The position numbers and the translations under genes were made by a program. The notes beneath the pieces were generated by a model, which saw only the letters and a list, made by a program, of their open reading frames with translations, was not told where the DNA came from and did no database searches. This document shows, piece by piece, positions 1-9,150 of a stretch of DNA of 48,402 nt. This DNA comes from Bacteroidales bacterium (GTDB taxonomy: Bacteria > Bacteroidota > Bacteroidia > Bacteroidales > UBA932), in NCBI GenBank assembly GCA_020026355.1, contig JAHHQP010000013.1:1-48402 (forward strand). The letters run 5' to 3'. Every line of letters starts with the position of its first letter. Within the stretch, counting starts at the first letter, position 1.

Positions 1-54
1 TCCATTGAACTGAAGAATGCGGCTGACTCCATTGAACTGAACGCTCAGACTGAT
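1..54 (+). repeat. Two imperfect 27-nt tandem units in the porin gene
   Basis: The units at 1-27 and 28-54 both begin TCCATTGAACTGAA and encode SIELKNAAD and SIELNAQTD. A degenerate third unit (SLQLEPRD) follows. The array may extend upstream of the window. It lies in the periplasmic low-complexity part of the porin and keeps the frame. Confidence 0.6.
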
Positions 55-2580
55 TCCCTTCAGCTCGAGCCGAGGGATACGATCGTCGTACCGGACTCTC
101 TCAAAGTGACCGACCCTTTCAAGTACAGATATTACATTGCCCTCAGGGACTCATTGACCCGGCTGAACGTGATCGACTCCCTGCTGGCAGCGAACGATAC
201 GCTGGAGCTGCACAAGTTCGACTCCCTCTATACGGAAGATTCCGCGGCCGTGGCGAAAGTGAAGTTCGACGCCTGGTACGCTTCCCTGACGAAGAAGGAA
301 AAGAAGAAATACGATTATGAACAGGCGCTGCCGAAGAAGATTCATGAAATGGACAGCATCATGCACCGCAAGGACAGCATCAAAGCCAGGAAAGACAGTA
401 TCCGACTCTCTATTCCGCGTGTCCTTTCCACTTTCGCGCTGCCGGATTCCATGCAGTACAAGCGGATCATCATGTGGAACAGCGACCGACGCTTCCAGAA
501 CCTCAATCTGCTGGACTTCGACACGACCTACAACTACCATTTCAATGACTATCCTTTCATGAAGAAGGATGTCAACGTCTCCTATCTTGGCGTCGTCGGT
601 TCTCCGGTACAGACCTACGACTGGTTCAAGCAGGAAAAGGATCAGGAAGAAAACGCGATCTTCTACACTCCTTACCGCTGCTACACTTATTCGCCGGAAA
701 CGCTTCCGATGTACAACACGAAAACCCCTTATACCGAACTGGCTTACTGGGGAACGCTTTTCGCCAACCAGGAGAAGGAAGAGTCGAACATCAAGATCAT
801 GACGACCCAGAACATTCTCCCTGAACTGAATCTCACGCTGGAATATCACCGGTTCGGAGGAAACGGACTGCTCAGGCGGGAGGATACCGACAACCGTACC
901 GCAGTGGTCGCTGCGAACTGGCTGGGCAAGAAATACATGATGCACACCGGCTACATCTTCAACATGGTCGAAAGAAGCGAGAACGGTGGTCTGGACGAGC
1001 TGAACATGATCCGGGACACGACCGTCGATTCCCGTGAGATCGAGGTCCGGCTGAAGAACGCCTCCAACAAGCTGAAGAAACATACGGTCTTCCTGGACCA
1101 GACGCTCCGCATCCCGCTCGGAAGAAAAGCCGGGACTCTTTCCAGGAAAGAAAAGAAACTCCAGGCTGCCCACCGGGACAGCGTCATGGCGACCGGAGAC
1201 TCCCTGGCCATCGCGGAACTGCTGGCTGCAGAAGAAGAACAGAAGCGGCAGCAGATCGCGGCGGACACCCTTGTGAAGAACATGACTTCCGCCTTCATCG
1301 GCCACAGCAGCGAATTCAACGTATACACGAAATATTACACGGACCAGATCGACACGCACGATGAAATCGGACGGAATTTCTATCACCGGAACTTCTTCCT
1401 CCATCCGACCACCAGTGCAGATTCCCTGCGTGTGATGAAACTCGACAACCGCTTCTTCATCCGACTTCAGCCGTGGAAAGCGGACGGCATCGTCTCCAAG
1501 ATCGACGTCGGTGTCGGGGACAAGCTGGCCACCTATTACAATTTCCAGCCGGACGGCTATCTCAGACAGAGCCGCGACGTGCTGCTGAACTCGGTCTATC
1601 TCTATGCAGGTGTGCAGGGACAGTTCAAGGACTACCTGAAATGGGACGCCTCCGGAGACTGGACCTTCCTCGGTCATGAGGCCAATGATTTCGGCGTGGG
1701 TGCGAACATCACCGCCAGCTTCTTCCCGTTCCGCAGACACCGGAAATCACCGGTCATTCTGGAAGGACATTTCGATATGCGTCTCAAGGAGCCGGACTGG
1801 TACCAGCAGCATCTGCTCACGAATCATTTCCGCTGGAGCAATGATTTCAAGAAATCTTCCACCATGAAAGTCCAGGCTGACCTGAAGATTCCGCACTGGA
1901 GGCTCTATGCTTCCTTCGGCTACGGTCTGCTGGGCAACAGGATCTATTATGATACCATGGGGATGCCTCAGCAGCACGAGAACCCGATCAGCGTGATGAC
2001 GGCAACTCTGCGCAAGGATTTCACGGTCTGGAAATTTCATTTCGACCATCAGGCGATCTTCCAGCTGTCCTCCAATCAGGAGGTGCTGCCCCTCCCGATG
2101 CTCGGCTTGAATTTCAGATACTATTTCCAGTTCGACGTTGTCAGGAATGTCATGCAGATGCAGATCGGAGCTCATGCACTGTACAACACCTTATGGAATG
2201 CCCCGTCCTACAATCCAGTCTTAGGTGTCTTCCACAACCAGAATCAGGAAAAATACGGTAATTGCCCATACATCGATTTCTTCGTCAATGTACAATGGAA
2301 GCGTGCCTGCATCTTCATCAAGGTACAGAACGTCAACATGGGCTGGCCTTGCAAATCGGCTGACTACTTCTCAGCTGACCGCTACATCCGTCCTCAACGA
2401 GCGATCAAGTTCGGAATTTTCTGGCCATTCTACATCCAGTCCGGAAAGAACTCCAGTGTAGGCAACGGTGGAGGAGGTGGTGCCGGCGGCGCCGGTGGCA
2501 TGAGCGGCGGCGGCATGCGTGGCGGCGGCATGATGGGCGGCGGCGGCTTCATGAGCGATATGGGCAGCAATACCTATTGA
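1..2580 (+). CDS. Putative outer-membrane porin (Porin_10-like), 5' end outside window
   Basis: The frame is open from base 1, so the N-terminus and signal peptide lie upstream; 859 codons plus stop are visible. The first ~130 residues are hydrophilic and rich in DSL/DSI repeats. A long region of alternating aromatic and polar residues follows, typical of an outer-membrane beta-barrel (for example VNVSYLGVVGSPVQTYDWF). It resembles the Bacteroidota 'putative porin' family (Porin_10), recognised by pattern rather than search. A GTG at 106 is in frame but need not be the start. The protein does not end on a terminal barrel strand: about 40 Gly/Met-rich residues follow the last aromatic strand. 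The lytic transglycosylase gene begins 17 bases downstream on the same strand, so the two may be co-transcribed. Confidence 0.75.
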   Translation, partial: SIELKNAADSIELNAQTDSLQLEPRDTIVVPDSLKVTDPFKYRYYIALRDSLTRLNVIDSLLAANDTLELHKFDSLYTEDSAAVAKVKFDAWYASLTKKEKKKYDYEQALPKKIHEMDSIMHRKDSIKARKDSIRLSIPRVLSTFALPDSMQYKRIIMWNSDRRFQNLNLLDFDTTYNYHFNDYPFMKKDVNVSYLGVVGSPVQTYDWFKQEKDQEENAIFYTPYRCYTYSPETLPMYNTKTPYTELAYWGTLFANQEKEESNIKIMTTQNILPELNLTLEYHRFGGNGLLRREDTDNRTAVVAANWLGKKYMMHTGYIFNMVERSENGGLDELNMIRDTTVDSREIEVRLKNASNKLKKHTVFLDQTLRIPLGRKAGTLSRKEKKLQAAHRDSVMATGDSLAIAELLAAEEEQKRQQIAADTLVKNMTSAFIGHSSEFNVYTKYYTDQIDTHDEIGRNFYHRNFFLHPTTSADSLRVMKLDNRFFIRLQPWKADGIVSKIDVGVGDKLATYYNFQPDGYLRQSRDVLLNSVYLYAGVQGQFKDYLKWDASGDWTFLGHEANDFGVGANITASFFPFRRHRKSPVILEGHFDMRLKEPDWYQQHLLTNHFRWSNDFKKSSTMKVQADLKIPHWRLYASFGYGLLGNRIYYDTMGMPQQHENPISVMTATLRKDFTVWKFHFDHQAIFQLSSNQEVLPLPMLGLNFRYYFQFDVVRNVMQMQIGAHALYNTLWNAPSYNPVLGVFHNQNQEKYGNCPYIDFFVNVQWKRACIFIKVQNVNMGWPCKSADYFSADRYIRPQRAIKFGIFWPFYIQSGKNSSVGNGGGGGAGGAGGMSGGGMRGGGMMGGGGFMSDMGSNTY

Positions 2581-2597
2581 TTTTTAAAAAAAACGTC

Positions 2598-3662
2598 ATG
2601 ATCAGGAAACGGCACATCTGTGATCTGCTCAAGTCCCTTCTCGTTCCGGTGCTGCTGCTGGTCAGCGCTCCGGTCACCAGAGAAGAAGTAAAGAGTAAAG
2701 ACAATCCTTTCTACGACAAGATTGTCAGATGTGCCATCGCGCTGAACGATGACATGTATGAAAATGATGGTCTGGAAGCCGGAATGAGCTATGAAGTGCT
2801 GAAAGACTTCTCCCGGGAAAATGACTGCACGATAGAGATTCAGGTATATACCGGAAGACAATCCCCTCTAGACTCCCTGCTGCTGGGAAAATCGGATTTC
2901 CTGATCATTGAAAAGGAGAAGCTGCAGTCCTCCACCGGAATCATCAGCACGGCGACTCTCTGCAATTCTACGGTTTGGGCTTTTCCTGCCGAAAATTCCT
3001 CGGAACTGCTCCATGTGAATTCCTGGTTGAAGTCCTACCTTTCCACAAAAGACTTCGAAGAAACCAGAGAACGCTTCATGAAAAGCTACGATCCGCGTGC
3101 TCGCGCCCGTTCCGGAAGAAAATACAAGGAACTCAGTCCATACGATGACATCATCCGCAAGGAAGCGGTCCGCCTCGGCTGGGACTGGAAGATGCTCGTC
3201 GCCGTCCTCTGGCAGGAATCCCGTTTCTCCATCAATTCGCGTTCCTATCGCGGAGCAGAAGGTCTGATGCAGGTCATGCCTTCCACCGGCCGATACTACG
3301 ACGTCACGAACCTGCTGGATCCGTACGAGAATCTGGAAGCCGGGACCAAGCACCTCAACCGGGTACAACGCATCTTCAGAAGATACAACCTGACCGGTGA
3401 CGAACTCGTCAAGTTCACTCTCGGGGCCTACAACGCCGGAGAAGGACGTATTCTTGACTGCATGAACCTCGCCGAACATCTGGGAAAAGACAAGACCAGC
3501 TGGGAAGATATCGTCAGCATCATTCCTTATATGAACGATGAAGACATGAGAGAAGCTGCAGGAGTGAATCTTGGAGCTTTCCACGGAACGGAAACGATCA
3601 ACTATGTGGAGAACGTCTTCTCTCTCTACCAGGATTTCTGCACGATTTCAGCCCGGAAATGA
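2598..3662 (+). CDS. Membrane-anchored lytic transglycosylase, MltF-like, with short solute-binding-like domain
   Basis: Predicted to cleave peptidoglycan glycan strands in the periplasm. The C-terminal SLT domain (about residues 185-335) has the catalytic Glu in AVLWQESRF (E207), then GAEGLMQVMPST and GAYNAGEGR, the family hallmarks. Residues ~35-175 resemble a shortened periplasmic solute-binding (SBP_bac_3) fold, as in MltF. At 354 residues it is much shorter than enterobacterial MltF (about 500). A hydrophobic N-terminal segment (LLKSLLVPVLLLVSAP) is a signal or anchor. I chose ATG 2598; a TTG at 2577 overlaps the porin stop and adds seven residues. It converges on the ABC permease with a 2-base gap between the two stop codons. 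Confidence 0.85.
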   Translation: MIRKRHICDLLKSLLVPVLLLVSAPVTREEVKSKDNPFYDKIVRCAIALNDDMYENDGLEAGMSYEVLKDFSRENDCTIEIQVYTGRQSPLDSLLLGKSDFLIIEKEKLQSSTGIISTATLCNSTVWAFPAENSSELLHVNSWLKSYLSTKDFEETRERFMKSYDPRARARSGRKYKELSPYDDIIRKEAVRLGWDWKMLVAVLWQESRFSINSRSYRGAEGLMQVMPSTGRYYDVTNLLDPYENLEAGTKHLNRVQRIFRRYNLTGDELVKFTLGAYNAGEGRILDCMNLAEHLGKDKTSWEDIVSIIPYMNDEDMREAAGVNLGAFHGTETINYVENVFSLYQDFCTISARK

Positions 3663-3664
3663 GA

Positions 3665-4837
3665 TCAGTTGATGCGCATCGTCTTTGCCGGATCCACCCT
3701 CGAGATGAAAAGTGAAGGCAACAGCTGCACGACCATGATGACAGCTCCAGCCACGGCATCACAAAGCAGCAGCAGACCGAAATCCAGATGTACCGGTATC
3801 TCCGACACGAAATAATTTGTCGGATCCAACGTCAGCACACCGGTATGCTGCTGGATCAGACAGAGCACGACAGCAATCAGATTACCGATCAGCATCCCTT
3901 TCAGCACAATACTTCCAGAACCGTAGAAGAAGATCCGCACGATTCCCCGTGTCCTCATGCCCAGTGCCTTGAGCAGACCGATGGTCGGAATATTCTCGAA
4001 CAGGATGATCAGCAGACCGGAGATCATGTTGAAGCTGGCGACGACAACCATAAGCCCGAGAATGAACAAGACATTGAAGTCAATGAGGTCGAGCCAATCC
4101 ATCACCTGCGGGAATCGGGCATAGAGCGAACTGGCCAGCGCCGTCTCATCCTCATCCGCACTATGCAGAACAAGGGCGGTGGCAACCTCAGAGGTCTTTT
4201 CTTCCAAGGCATCACGACTCAGATACTCCGGAGAGACCTGCACTTCGAAGGCAGAAACGGTCTGTCCTCCCTGCGGTCCGTCCAACCGACGCAGATCCTC
4301 GATATCCGCACGTACAACCAGGAAATCTTCGTTTTCCAGCGCCGAGCTGTAGATAGAGTCCACCTTGAAACGACGGACCTTCACCGGATCCCCGATGAAA
4401 TAGGTCAGCATACGGTCGCCCGGTCCGAGGTTCATCATGGAAGCGAGCCGGGAAGGCAGCGCGACGTTAAGTGAAGTACTGTCCACATTGAAACCTTCCA
4501 CTCCTTTCAGCACGATTCCCTGAACCAGCCCTTCATGTTTCACGATAGCTCCCTTATAGACGACCGGACGGACGCTCTCTACTCCCTCGATCGCCAGCAC
4601 CTCATCCAGATAGGCAGGATCGGCATTGAGCCGAGCGGAAACCCCTTCCATGCTCATGTCCAGCGGCTGGATCAGAATATCGCCGGCAGAAGTGGAAAGA
4701 GCCCGGCGGATTTCCGTCCGGAAACCGGAAGCGACGACGACAGCAATGATCATCACCAGAAAACTGAGCGCTATGCACCACATAGCCAGCTGACCCTTGA
4801 ATTTCTTTTTCCGAGCAATGAACAATGAAGCATCCAT
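3665..4837 (-). CDS. ABC transporter permease, FtsX/LolC-LolE type
   Basis: A 390-residue permease with the LolCDE/FtsX topology: an N-terminal helix (about residues 17-38, after the MDASLFIARK cytosolic start), a large periplasmic domain (~40-255), then three C-terminal helices containing SFNMISGLLIILFEN and GLLKALGM, characteristic of MacB/FtsX permeases. In the Lol system such permeases extract lipoproteins from the inner membrane with ATPase LolD; no LolD gene is present nearby, so the partner must be encoded elsewhere. Whether it serves lipoprotein release or another substrate cannot be told from the sequence. It is divergent from the YczE-like gene across an 82-base spacer. Confidence 0.85.
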   Translation of the reverse strand: MDASLFIARKKKFKGQLAMWCIALSFLVMIIAVVVASGFRTEIRRALSTSAGDILIQPLDMSMEGVSARLNADPAYLDEVLAIEGVESVRPVVYKGAIVKHEGLVQGIVLKGVEGFNVDSTSLNVALPSRLASMMNLGPGDRMLTYFIGDPVKVRRFKVDSIYSSALENEDFLVVRADIEDLRRLDGPQGGQTVSAFEVQVSPEYLSRDALEEKTSEVATALVLHSADEDETALASSLYARFPQVMDWLDLIDFNVLFILGLMVVVASFNMISGLLIILFENIPTIGLLKALGMRTRGIVRIFFYGSGSIVLKGMLIGNLIAVVLCLIQQHTGVLTLDPTNYFVSEIPVHLDFGLLLLCDAVAGAVIMVVQLLPSLFISRVDPAKTMRIN

Positions 4838-4868
4838 ATCCGTTTCGTATTGGAAATCTGAGATTGAT

Positions 4869-4882
4869 TTGTAAAATTACAA
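4869..4882. promoter_or_regulatory. Small palindrome between divergent genes
   Basis: TTGTAA-AA-TTACAA has perfect 6-nt arms and lies midway between the permease and YczE-like start codons. It could be an operator or part of either promoter. No clean TAnnTTTG box is present in this spacer, so both promoters are unassigned. AT-rich palindromes this short also occur by chance. Confidence 0.3.
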
Positions 4883-4919
4883 TAAAATGTCTTACTTGCA
4901 GTCTTTAAATACATAAAAG

Positions 4920-5663
4920 ATGAAAAACAAGTCATTCATAGGATATCTGATCCGATATTCCATCGCGACGATCGGACTGGCCCTTGTAGCTGTCGGCGTA
5001 GCCTTGTCCATCAAATCACAGCTGGGAACCGCACCGATTTCCTGCCCTCCATACGTACTGAGCCTGATTCCGGGCACAGCCTTTTCCCTCGGAGAATACA
5101 CCATCATGATGCATCTGTGCTTCATCACCCTGCAAGTGCTCCTGCTGCGCAAACAGTTCAAGCTGGAATACCTCATGCAGCTCGTCCCGACCTTCCTTTT
5201 CGGCTACATGTGCGACCTTTCCATCTGGATATTCAACGGAATTTCCGTCTCTACCCTGGGCGGCAAGATCGGTTTCCTCGTATTGTCCTGCATCATCACA
5301 GCTATGGGAATCAGCATCGAAGTGATGGCCAAGGCCTGGATGCTGGCCGGAGAAATGACGACACAGGCTTTCGCGATCGTCACGAAATCCAGTTTCAGCA
5401 ACGTGAAGATCATCTTCGACATCGTCTGCGTACTCGTCACCGCCCTCCTGTCATGGTTTCTTTTCCACAACATATTCGGCGCTGATCCGAACACGGATAT
5501 CGCCTACAACCTCCTCGCCGAAAGCGACAAGGTGGTCATCGGTGCAGGCACCTTGATATCTGCCATTTTCACGGGACTGATCATGAAAGGAACAGATCCC
5601 TTGTGCGAGCTGATCTTCGGAAAAGCGATCCGCTGTTCCTACGGATTCGGGAAAAGCCGTTAA
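4920..5663 (+). CDS. YczE/YitT-like integral membrane protein (DUF6198-like)
   Basis: A 247-residue protein with about six hydrophobic segments. The first follows RYSIATIGLALVAVGVALS and is succeeded by the family-like SQLGTAPISC. Later helices include LTALLSWFLF-type and GAGTLISAIFTGLI segments. The pattern fits the YczE/YyaS/YitT group of small membrane proteins, whose substrates are unknown in most cases. No catalytic motif is visible. It is a single-gene unit; its stop codon overlaps that of the convergent TPR gene (5660-5663). Confidence 0.7.
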   Translation: MKNKSFIGYLIRYSIATIGLALVAVGVALSIKSQLGTAPISCPPYVLSLIPGTAFSLGEYTIMMHLCFITLQVLLLRKQFKLEYLMQLVPTFLFGYMCDLSIWIFNGISVSTLGGKIGFLVLSCIITAMGISIEVMAKAWMLAGEMTTQAFAIVTKSSFSNVKIIFDIVCVLVTALLSWFLFHNIFGADPNTDIAYNLLAESDKVVIGAGTLISAIFTGLIMKGTDPLCELIFGKAIRCSYGFGKSR

Positions 5664-6589
5664 AGTTTCTTCAACGCTTCCAGACGGACAGCAGCTGACT
5701 TCGCCTGATCTTCCGGCCCATGCTCGACCATCATGCGGAGATACTTCTTCTCCATCTTGATATTGTGCGTCTTCCGGGCGATCACGATGCAGTTGGAGAG
5801 GGCGGTCGCGTCACCAGGATGTTTCTTAAGGACCTGCTTGAAGCATTTCTCCGCCTTCTTCACATCATCCATGGCGACCAGCCAGTAAGCACCGATATTA
5901 TCCATGAAGATCGGACTGCCAGGTTCATAGCGCAGCATGGTTTCTGACAAGCGGAAGAAAGCCGCATAGGAAGAGGGAGTCCCCAAAGAATAGAAGGAGT
6001 AGCAGTAATCCTGCATGGTCCCTTCAAAGAAATCTTCCGGCAAATCCTCTCCGAGATAGACCCAGCCCTGACCTTTCCGGTAATTAAGTTCCACCAGATC
6101 AAGCAGTTCCGCCAATGCCATATCCGGACTTCCCTTCTCGTAAGCGATATAGGCATTGACTTTCATGAACCGGAAGTTCAGTTCTTCCGGATAGAGCTGA
6201 ATAGCCTTTTCTGCAGCCTTGAGCGCCAGACCGAACTTTTCCTCATCGAAGAAGGTTTCCTCATAATAATAGACAGGAGCTCCGGTAGAATCCTTCAGTT
6301 CCAGCATCGGCTTCATGCCCAGGTAACGGCTCTCGGACTTCTTGACAATCTGGCTGGTCTGTGCACCTGCCATCTGGTAGTTGAACTCAGCGATCAGGAG
6401 ATTCTGGTCCTTCGGATCCAGTCTTGTCCATTCATCCAGGACAGAGCGGACACCGAGACCGGCATAACCGTTCTGTTCAACGAATTTATTGTAACGGTGC
6501 CGGCAGGCTTCCACAGTCGTGGACTGAGCCAGGGCCGGAGCCAGGCTGACCAGGACGGCCAGCAATGCAAGGATTGTCTTTTTCATCAT
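5660..6589 (-). CDS. Secreted tetratricopeptide-repeat-like protein of unknown function
   Basis: 309 residues beginning with a clear signal peptide (MMKKTILALLAVLVSLAPALAQS would be cut after ALAQ). The mature part is helical, with TPR-like units near residues 125-150 (LALKAAEKAIQLYPEELNF) and 215-290 (AEKCFKQVLKKHPGDATAL). It is probably a periplasmic scaffold. No enzyme motif is seen. The start may be either of two adjacent ATGs (6589 or 6586). It is the last gene of the pyrE-SRPBCC-methyltransferase-TPR run, seven bases after the methyltransferase stop. Confidence 0.7.
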   Translation of the reverse strand: MMKKTILALLAVLVSLAPALAQSTTVEACRHRYNKFVEQNGYAGLGVRSVLDEWTRLDPKDQNLLIAEFNYQMAGAQTSQIVKKSESRYLGMKPMLELKDSTGAPVYYYEETFFDEEKFGLALKAAEKAIQLYPEELNFRFMKVNAYIAYEKGSPDMALAELLDLVELNYRKGQGWVYLGEDLPEDFFEGTMQDYCYSFYSLGTPSSYAAFFRLSETMLRYEPGSPIFMDNIGAYWLVAMDDVKKAEKCFKQVLKKHPGDATALSNCIVIARKTHNIKMEKKYLRMMVEHGPEDQAKSAAVRLEALKKL

Positions 6590-6596
6590 AATCTTC

Positions 6597-7979
6597 TCAT
6601 TTGATATCCATCCTGATTCTGCGACTTTGCGGATGGAGATTGTTGCAACGGTTCCCGATGTTCTTCACGAAACCCAAGGCCACCCCGCCGTAGGAGAGGA
6701 GGACATAGCCTTTCGGAGCATCAGGTAAAGTGATGGCATCCCGGTGCAGGTAAGACAGAGCCGTTTCACGACTGACTTCCGCAACCGGCCAAGCCTCCCT
6801 GTCATAGAGCAAAGAAAGCGCCAGATCGGAAGAAGGGACCAAGATGTTTCCTTTCAAAGTACCGGCGGCACAACCGGAAAGTACCGGGTGAAGCCGATCC
6901 AGCACAGAAGAGGCATCGGCCGCGATGCCTGCAGGCAAGGCGATAAGCAGTTCTCCTTTCACCGAGAGTTCAACCTTGCCACGGAAAAGTTCTCCGAAAT
7001 TCCGGACGGAAGACTTTCCGTTCCTTTTCTTTTCCTCACGACGGCCGCTTTCTCCTTCTTTCAGCAGTGCGGCACAATACTGCCCCTCACCAGGCACCAG
7101 TCCCGGCACGAGACTGAAACCGGCCTCGGTCGCAAGGACACCTCCGGCGCAGGAAAGTCCAAGTTCATGAGAGATGCAGCGAGCCTGCAGTTCCCGGGAG
7201 ATCCAATCGACATTCAGGTCATTTTCATAACGGTTGAAGGTACAGGTCGAATAGACCAGGATACCTCCCTGACGGAGCGCCGGCCAGACATCCGCGACGA
7301 TCCTGCGCTGCCGAGCCTGACAGAGAGCCACATTATCTTCCGACCATTGAGCCAAAGCTTCCTCATCCTTCCGGAACATGCCTTCGCCAGAGCAAGGGAC
7401 ATCCGTGACAATGATGTCGAAGAATCCTTCCAGACGTGCGAATGAAGCGGGATCATCCGAAGTGACGATGACATTCGGATCGCCCCATAGCGCGACATTG
7501 TCCGCAAGTACATTGACCCTCTGCTTCATCACCTCATTGGCCACCAGCAGGAAATCATCTCCGCACAGGGTACGCAGGGATGCGGCCAGATCCGTTGTCT
7601 TTCCGCCCGGAGCCGCACACAGGTCCAGCACCCTCAAGGGGCGATCTTCCGGACAGGTCAGCACCGCACTCCTCTCTCCGGTAGTGCAGAACAGCTGACG
7701 GAAGAGATGACCGACGAACATGGAGGACGAGTCCTGGACATAGTAGGTCCCGGCATGGAAAAGCGGATCCAGGGTGAACTGCGGCCTTTCAGCAAGCAGC
7801 AGACCTTCCGGAGACCAGACGACCGGCTCCCCTCCATAAGGGAAAAAGGTCGGAACCTTGGACGGATTCCGGCGGATGGAGACGGAAGCAGGGGCCTCGA
7901 AAGCAGAAAAAGCGATACAGGCATTCTGCTGCCCTATCGCCTCTTCCAGATATAACTTGAATCTTTCCTTGAACTCCAT
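6597..7979 (-). CDS. rRNA (cytosine-C5) methyltransferase, NOL1/NOP2/Sun family (RsmF-like)
   Basis: Predicted SAM-dependent m5C methyltransferase of 16S rRNA. From ATG 7979 it has 460 residues. The SAM-binding motif LDLCAAPGGKTTDLAASL is at about 118-135, the first family cysteine in DVPCSGEGMFRK (C196), and the catalytic cysteine in YSTCTFNRYE (C246). The C-terminal ~190 residues match the PUA-like extension of RsmF/YebU proteins, and the last strand is YVLLSYGGVALGFVKN. The frame is open further upstream to 8117, but that extension overlaps the SRPBCC gene and looks non-coding. ATG 7979 sits one base after the SRPBCC stop, suggesting translational coupling. Confidence 0.88.
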   Translation of the reverse strand: MEFKERFKLYLEEAIGQQNACIAFSAFEAPASVSIRRNPSKVPTFFPYGGEPVVWSPEGLLLAERPQFTLDPLFHAGTYYVQDSSSMFVGHLFRQLFCTTGERSAVLTCPEDRPLRVLDLCAAPGGKTTDLAASLRTLCGDDFLLVANEVMKQRVNVLADNVALWGDPNVIVTSDDPASFARLEGFFDIIVTDVPCSGEGMFRKDEEALAQWSEDNVALCQARQRRIVADVWPALRQGGILVYSTCTFNRYENDLNVDWISRELQARCISHELGLSCAGGVLATEAGFSLVPGLVPGEGQYCAALLKEGESGRREEKKRNGKSSVRNFGELFRGKVELSVKGELLIALPAGIAADASSVLDRLHPVLSGCAAGTLKGNILVPSSDLALSLLYDREAWPVAEVSRETALSYLHRDAITLPDAPKGYVLLSYGGVALGFVKNIGNRCNNLHPQSRRIRMDIK

Positions 7980-7980
7980 A

Positions 7981-8457
7981 TCAGGATCTGTATTGGTCTG
8001 ACGGTTTGAAACCCTCCGGGAACTGCGAAGGGTCGATCCCTTCCGGCATCCGACCTTCAGAGACGGCGACCAGCGCATCGACCATCTTGTCCAGCGCTTC
8101 CTTGATCTTGGAACCAAGCAAGGTCTTCATCATGAAATTCAGATCGGCACTGACCTTGATCTGGAATTCCGTCTTGTCAGCCGGACCTGCCGCATCGAAA
8201 TGCAGTTCGACCTTGAACTCGAAAGGCGCTCCGTCGTCCTGATAGGTAATCAGGGAATAAGGAACCCTCTCCGCAACCTTCATCCCGACATTGAAGCCTT
8301 GCACGGTCGCATGGATCGAATCATAGTCCGCCTCGACTCCCTGCTTCTTGTCTTCCGGGAGGAAGTTCACGAAATTGCGGAGATCCACGAACATCATGTA
8401 AAGCTGATAAGGCGCACGGGATACCACGGCCTTCTTGCTGTCAAAATTCGCCGCCAT
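7981..8457 (-). CDS. SRPBCC (START/Bet v 1-like) domain protein
   Basis: 158 residues from ATG 8457 (MAANFDSKK). The pattern APYQLYMMFVDLRNFVNFLP near the N-terminus and a long C-terminal helix (IKEALDKMVDALVAV) fit the SRPBCC helix-grip fold, a hydrophobic ligand-binding cavity. The ligand is unknown. A longer reading to 8538 would overlap pyrE by about 80 bases and starts with non-homologous sequence, so I rejected it. The gene starts one base after the pyrE stop and ends one base before the methyltransferase start. A role in nucleotide or rRNA metabolism would be guilt by association only. Confidence 0.75.
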   Translation of the reverse strand: MAANFDSKKAVVSRAPYQLYMMFVDLRNFVNFLPEDKKQGVEADYDSIHATVQGFNVGMKVAERVPYSLITYQDDGAPFEFKVELHFDAAGPADKTEFQIKVSADLNFMMKTLLGSKIKEALDKMVDALVAVSEGRMPEGIDPSQFPEGFKPSDQYRS

Positions 8458-8458
8458 G

Positions 8459-9091
8459 TTATCTTCCCCAGGTAGAAGGTGAATATCTCCACTCCTTGAG
8501 CACCTCAAGGTCAGCGTCCTTGACATAGCCTCTATCATGCGCTACCTCGATCAAGGTATCATAGTTGGAAAGTGTCGTCAGCTCGACATTCGCATCTTCG
8601 AATGCTTTCCTGGACTTGTTGAAGTTATAGGAGAAGATAGCGACCATACCCAGGACATTCGCCTCTGCCTGTGCCAATGCGTGAACGGCAGCAAGACTGC
8701 TCATGCCAGTAGAAATGAGGTCCTCGACCACGACGACCTTGGCTCCCGGCTCGAGAATACCTTCGATCTGCGATCCGGTTCCATGGTCCTTCGGCTTCGG
8801 TCTGACATAGACGAAAGGTTTACCCAGGATATGCGCGACCAGAAAGCCATGGGCGATAGCTCCTGTCGCGACACCTGCGATCACTTCCACATCCGGATAT
8901 TTCTCACGGATGATATCCGCCATCCAGCGGCAGACATTTTCACGGATTTCCGGATAAGAGAGTATTCTTCTGTTGTCACAATATATCGGGGAGTGCCATC
9001 CGGATGCCCAGACGAAAGGCTCCTCAGGTCTGAGAAGCACCGCCTTGATGTCCAGGAGCGCTCCAGCAACTTTTTTTTCTACTGATTCCAT
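8459..9091 (-). CDS. pyrE: Orotate phosphoribosyltransferase
   Basis: Converts orotate and PRPP to orotidine 5'-phosphate in de novo pyrimidine synthesis. It has 210 residues, a normal length. The PRPP-binding motif VVVVEDLISTGMS is at about 119-131, FVYVRPKPKDHGTG carries the catalytic-loop lysines, and the orotate-side segment FVWASGWHSPIYCDNR is near residue 26. It is the first gene of the minus-strand run ending with the TPR gene. Its promoter is probably the TATATTTG box read from 9182 to 9175, which faces the NUDIX gene promoter. Confidence 0.95.
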   Translation of the reverse strand: MESVEKKVAGALLDIKAVLLRPEEPFVWASGWHSPIYCDNRRILSYPEIRENVCRWMADIIREKYPDVEVIAGVATGAIAHGFLVAHILGKPFVYVRPKPKDHGTGSQIEGILEPGAKVVVVEDLISTGMSSLAAVHALAQAEANVLGMVAIFSYNFNKSRKAFEDANVELTTLSNYDTLIEVAHDRGYVKDADLEVLKEWRYSPSTWGR

Positions 9092-9150
9092 AACGTTCTT
9101 TTATTTTTTCAGTTTGAACTTTAATATTGTTTTTTTCGGATACTTCTAAG

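Noticed and set aside
151..1740. Long open frame antisense to the porin gene
   Set aside because: It mirrors the porin codons, has no recognisable domain, RBS or promoter, and the sense strand encodes a clear barrel.
7980..8117. N-terminal extension of the rRNA methyltransferase
   Set aside because: It overlaps the SRPBCC gene, is Arg/Ser-rich and lies before the natural MEFKERF start.
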